Position numbers and translations under genes: made by a program. Of a stretch of 5,831 nucleotides of DNA, positions 5,042 to 5,831 are shown in pieces. Source of the DNA: Zoogloea sp. (GTDB lineage: Bacteria; Pseudomonadota; Gammaproteobacteria; Burkholderiales; Rhodocyclaceae); the NCBI GenBank assembly GCA_016790385.1, contig JAEUNV010000127.1:1-5831 (forward strand), read 5' to 3'. Every line of letters starts with the position of its first letter. Position 1 is the stretch's first letter. The notes under the pieces were generated by a model, which made no database searches, had not been told where the DNA came from, and was given only the letters and a program-made list of their open reading frames with translations.

Positions 5042-5831
5042 ATGAATCCCGATCGCCAGATGCTCACGGTGACTGACCACAACCGGGGCTTCATCGACAT
5101 GACTTACGTCTACCCCGTCGTGTCGCGGAGGGCCGGTGGTGTGTCGGTGGGGATCAATCTCAACCCCAACAACGCCTGCAACTGGCACTGCGCATACTGT
5201 CAGGTTCCGGGGCTGGTACGAGGTTCGGCGCCGCAGATCGATCTTCCGCTGCTGGAGCGCGAACTGGCCGGATTTCTGGACGAGCTGACCAACGGTCACT
5301 TCATGGAGGAGCACGTGCCGCCCGAGGCTCGGGTGATTCGTGACATCGCCTTTTCGGGCAATGGCGAGCCGACGGGATGCCGGAACTTTGCCGAGATCGT
5401 CGCGCGCGTGGTGACGATCCGCGATGCGGCCGGCCTGTCGGAAATACCCATCCGCTTGATCACCAACGGTAGTTTGGTGCACAGACCTGCTGTTCAGGAT
5501 GCGCTGAAGGCGCTCGCCCGCGCCGGAGGAGAGGTGTGGTTCAAACTGGATGCGGGAACTCGCGAAGATATCGCCCGTATCAACGGCGTTGATGTGCATC
5601 CACACGCGCACGCGCAACGCCTGGCCCAGTGCGCTTCCCTGTGCCCGACCTGGGTGCAGACCTGTTTGTTTCGCTGGGATGGTATGCCGCCGACCGCGGC
5701 GTTCCTGGACGCCTACATGGACACCCTTAAGCTCGCTGGAATTGCGCTACTGAAAGGCATTCTCCTCTATGGAGTTGCCCGGCCCTCCTTCCAGCCGGAG
5801 GCGGTACATCTGCAACGCCTGGACCCCGAGG
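5042..5831 (+). CDS. Radical SAM protein of unknown substrate (COG0731-like), 3' end outside window
   Basis: An open frame of 263 codons runs off the right edge without a stop. The radical SAM [4Fe-4S] motif is CNWHCAYCQ: Cys46, Cys50 and Cys53 (CxxxCxxC). It is preceded by SVGINLNPNNA (35-45) and followed by FSGNGEPT (104-111), LITNGSLV (139-146) and WFKLDAGTREDI (166-177). This order resembles the COG0731 group of Fe-S oxidoreductases, which includes the tRNA wyosine enzyme, and does not show the N-terminal features of QueE. Further cysteines at 113, 197, 201 and 208 might hold a second cluster. The ATG at 5042 has no good ribosome binding site. An in-frame TTG at 5024 and the internal Met7 and Met20 are alternative starts, and a tiny ATG-CCC-GCA-TGA frame (5034-5045) overlaps the start. 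The gene is divergent from queD with 67 bases between, suggesting a shared control region and perhaps a related modified-base or pterin role. That link is inference. Confidence 0.9.
   Translation, partial: MNPDRQMLTVTDHNRGFIDMTYVYPVVSRRAGGVSVGINLNPNNACNWHCAYCQVPGLVRGSAPQIDLPLLERELAGFLDELTNGHFMEEHVPPEARVIRDIAFSGNGEPTGCRNFAEIVARVVTIRDAAGLSEIPIRLITNGSLVHRPAVQDALKALARAGGEVWFKLDAGTREDIARINGVDVHPHAHAQRLAQCASLCPTWVQTCLFRWDGMPPTAAFLDAYMDTLKLAGIALLKGILLYGVARPSFQPEAVHLQRLDPE

Noticed and set aside
4975..5100. A 42-residue N-terminal extension of queD.
   Set aside because: Family similarity starts at MRITRRLEF, and the extension overlaps the coding region of the divergent radical SAM gene and the likely promoter.
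4975..5100. A preQ1 riboswitch ahead of queD.
   Set aside because: I looked for the small hairpin plus A-rich tail leading into the ribosome site. The minus-strand leader lacks that arrangement.
4772..5617. A 281-codon minus-strand open frame opposite the radical SAM gene.
   Set aside because: The opposite strand encodes intact CxxxCxxC and GNGEPT motifs. This frame has no recognisable domain.

Overview
The window is a compact, GC-rich stretch of chromosome that looks proteobacterial. The helicase and the glutathione transferase read as close relatives of E. coli CsdA/DeaD and YfcG. The short intergenic gaps and strong GC bias at third codon positions fit Betaproteobacteria, perhaps Rhodocyclales-like, but this placement is inference from remembered protein flavour, not a search. 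I see no tRNA, rRNA, CRISPR array, insertion sequence, phage gene or integration scar, and no obvious frameshift. No gap between genes exceeds about 145 bases.

Left part, minus strand (1-3650). Read in transcription order from the right: a DJ-1/PfpI protein of the plant DJ-1D type, a small ribbon-helix-helix protein, a YfcG-type glutathione transferase whose start codon overlaps the previous stop (ATGA), and then a complete DEAD-box RNA helicase of the DeaD/CsdA type. The first three genes could form a small unit dealing with reactive carbonyl and thiol stress: a glutathione-independent glyoxalase-like enzyme, a candidate DNA-binding regulator and a glutathione/disulfide enzyme. The helicase is 114 bases further on and may have its own promoter.

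Middle (3651-4521). A 142-base G-rich intergenic region separates the DJ-1 gene from a plus-strand fumarylacetoacetate hydrolase family gene (YcgM/FAHD1-like). It probably holds both divergent promoters and contains two dyads. The hydrolase gene converges on queD across a 30-base gap.

Right part (4522-5831). A QueD-like 6-carboxytetrahydropterin synthase (minus) is divergent from a radical SAM protein (plus) that is cut off by the window edge. Only 67 bases separate them, and that gap carries an inverted repeat around overlapping -10-like sequences. The radical SAM protein has the CxxxCxxC cluster motif and a GNGEPT motif resembling the COG0731 group, not QueE, so its substrate is unknown.

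Most of the window is ordinary housekeeping and stress genes. The parts most worth a second look are the DJ-1D/RHH/YfcG cluster and the queD/radical SAM pair with its symmetric control region.
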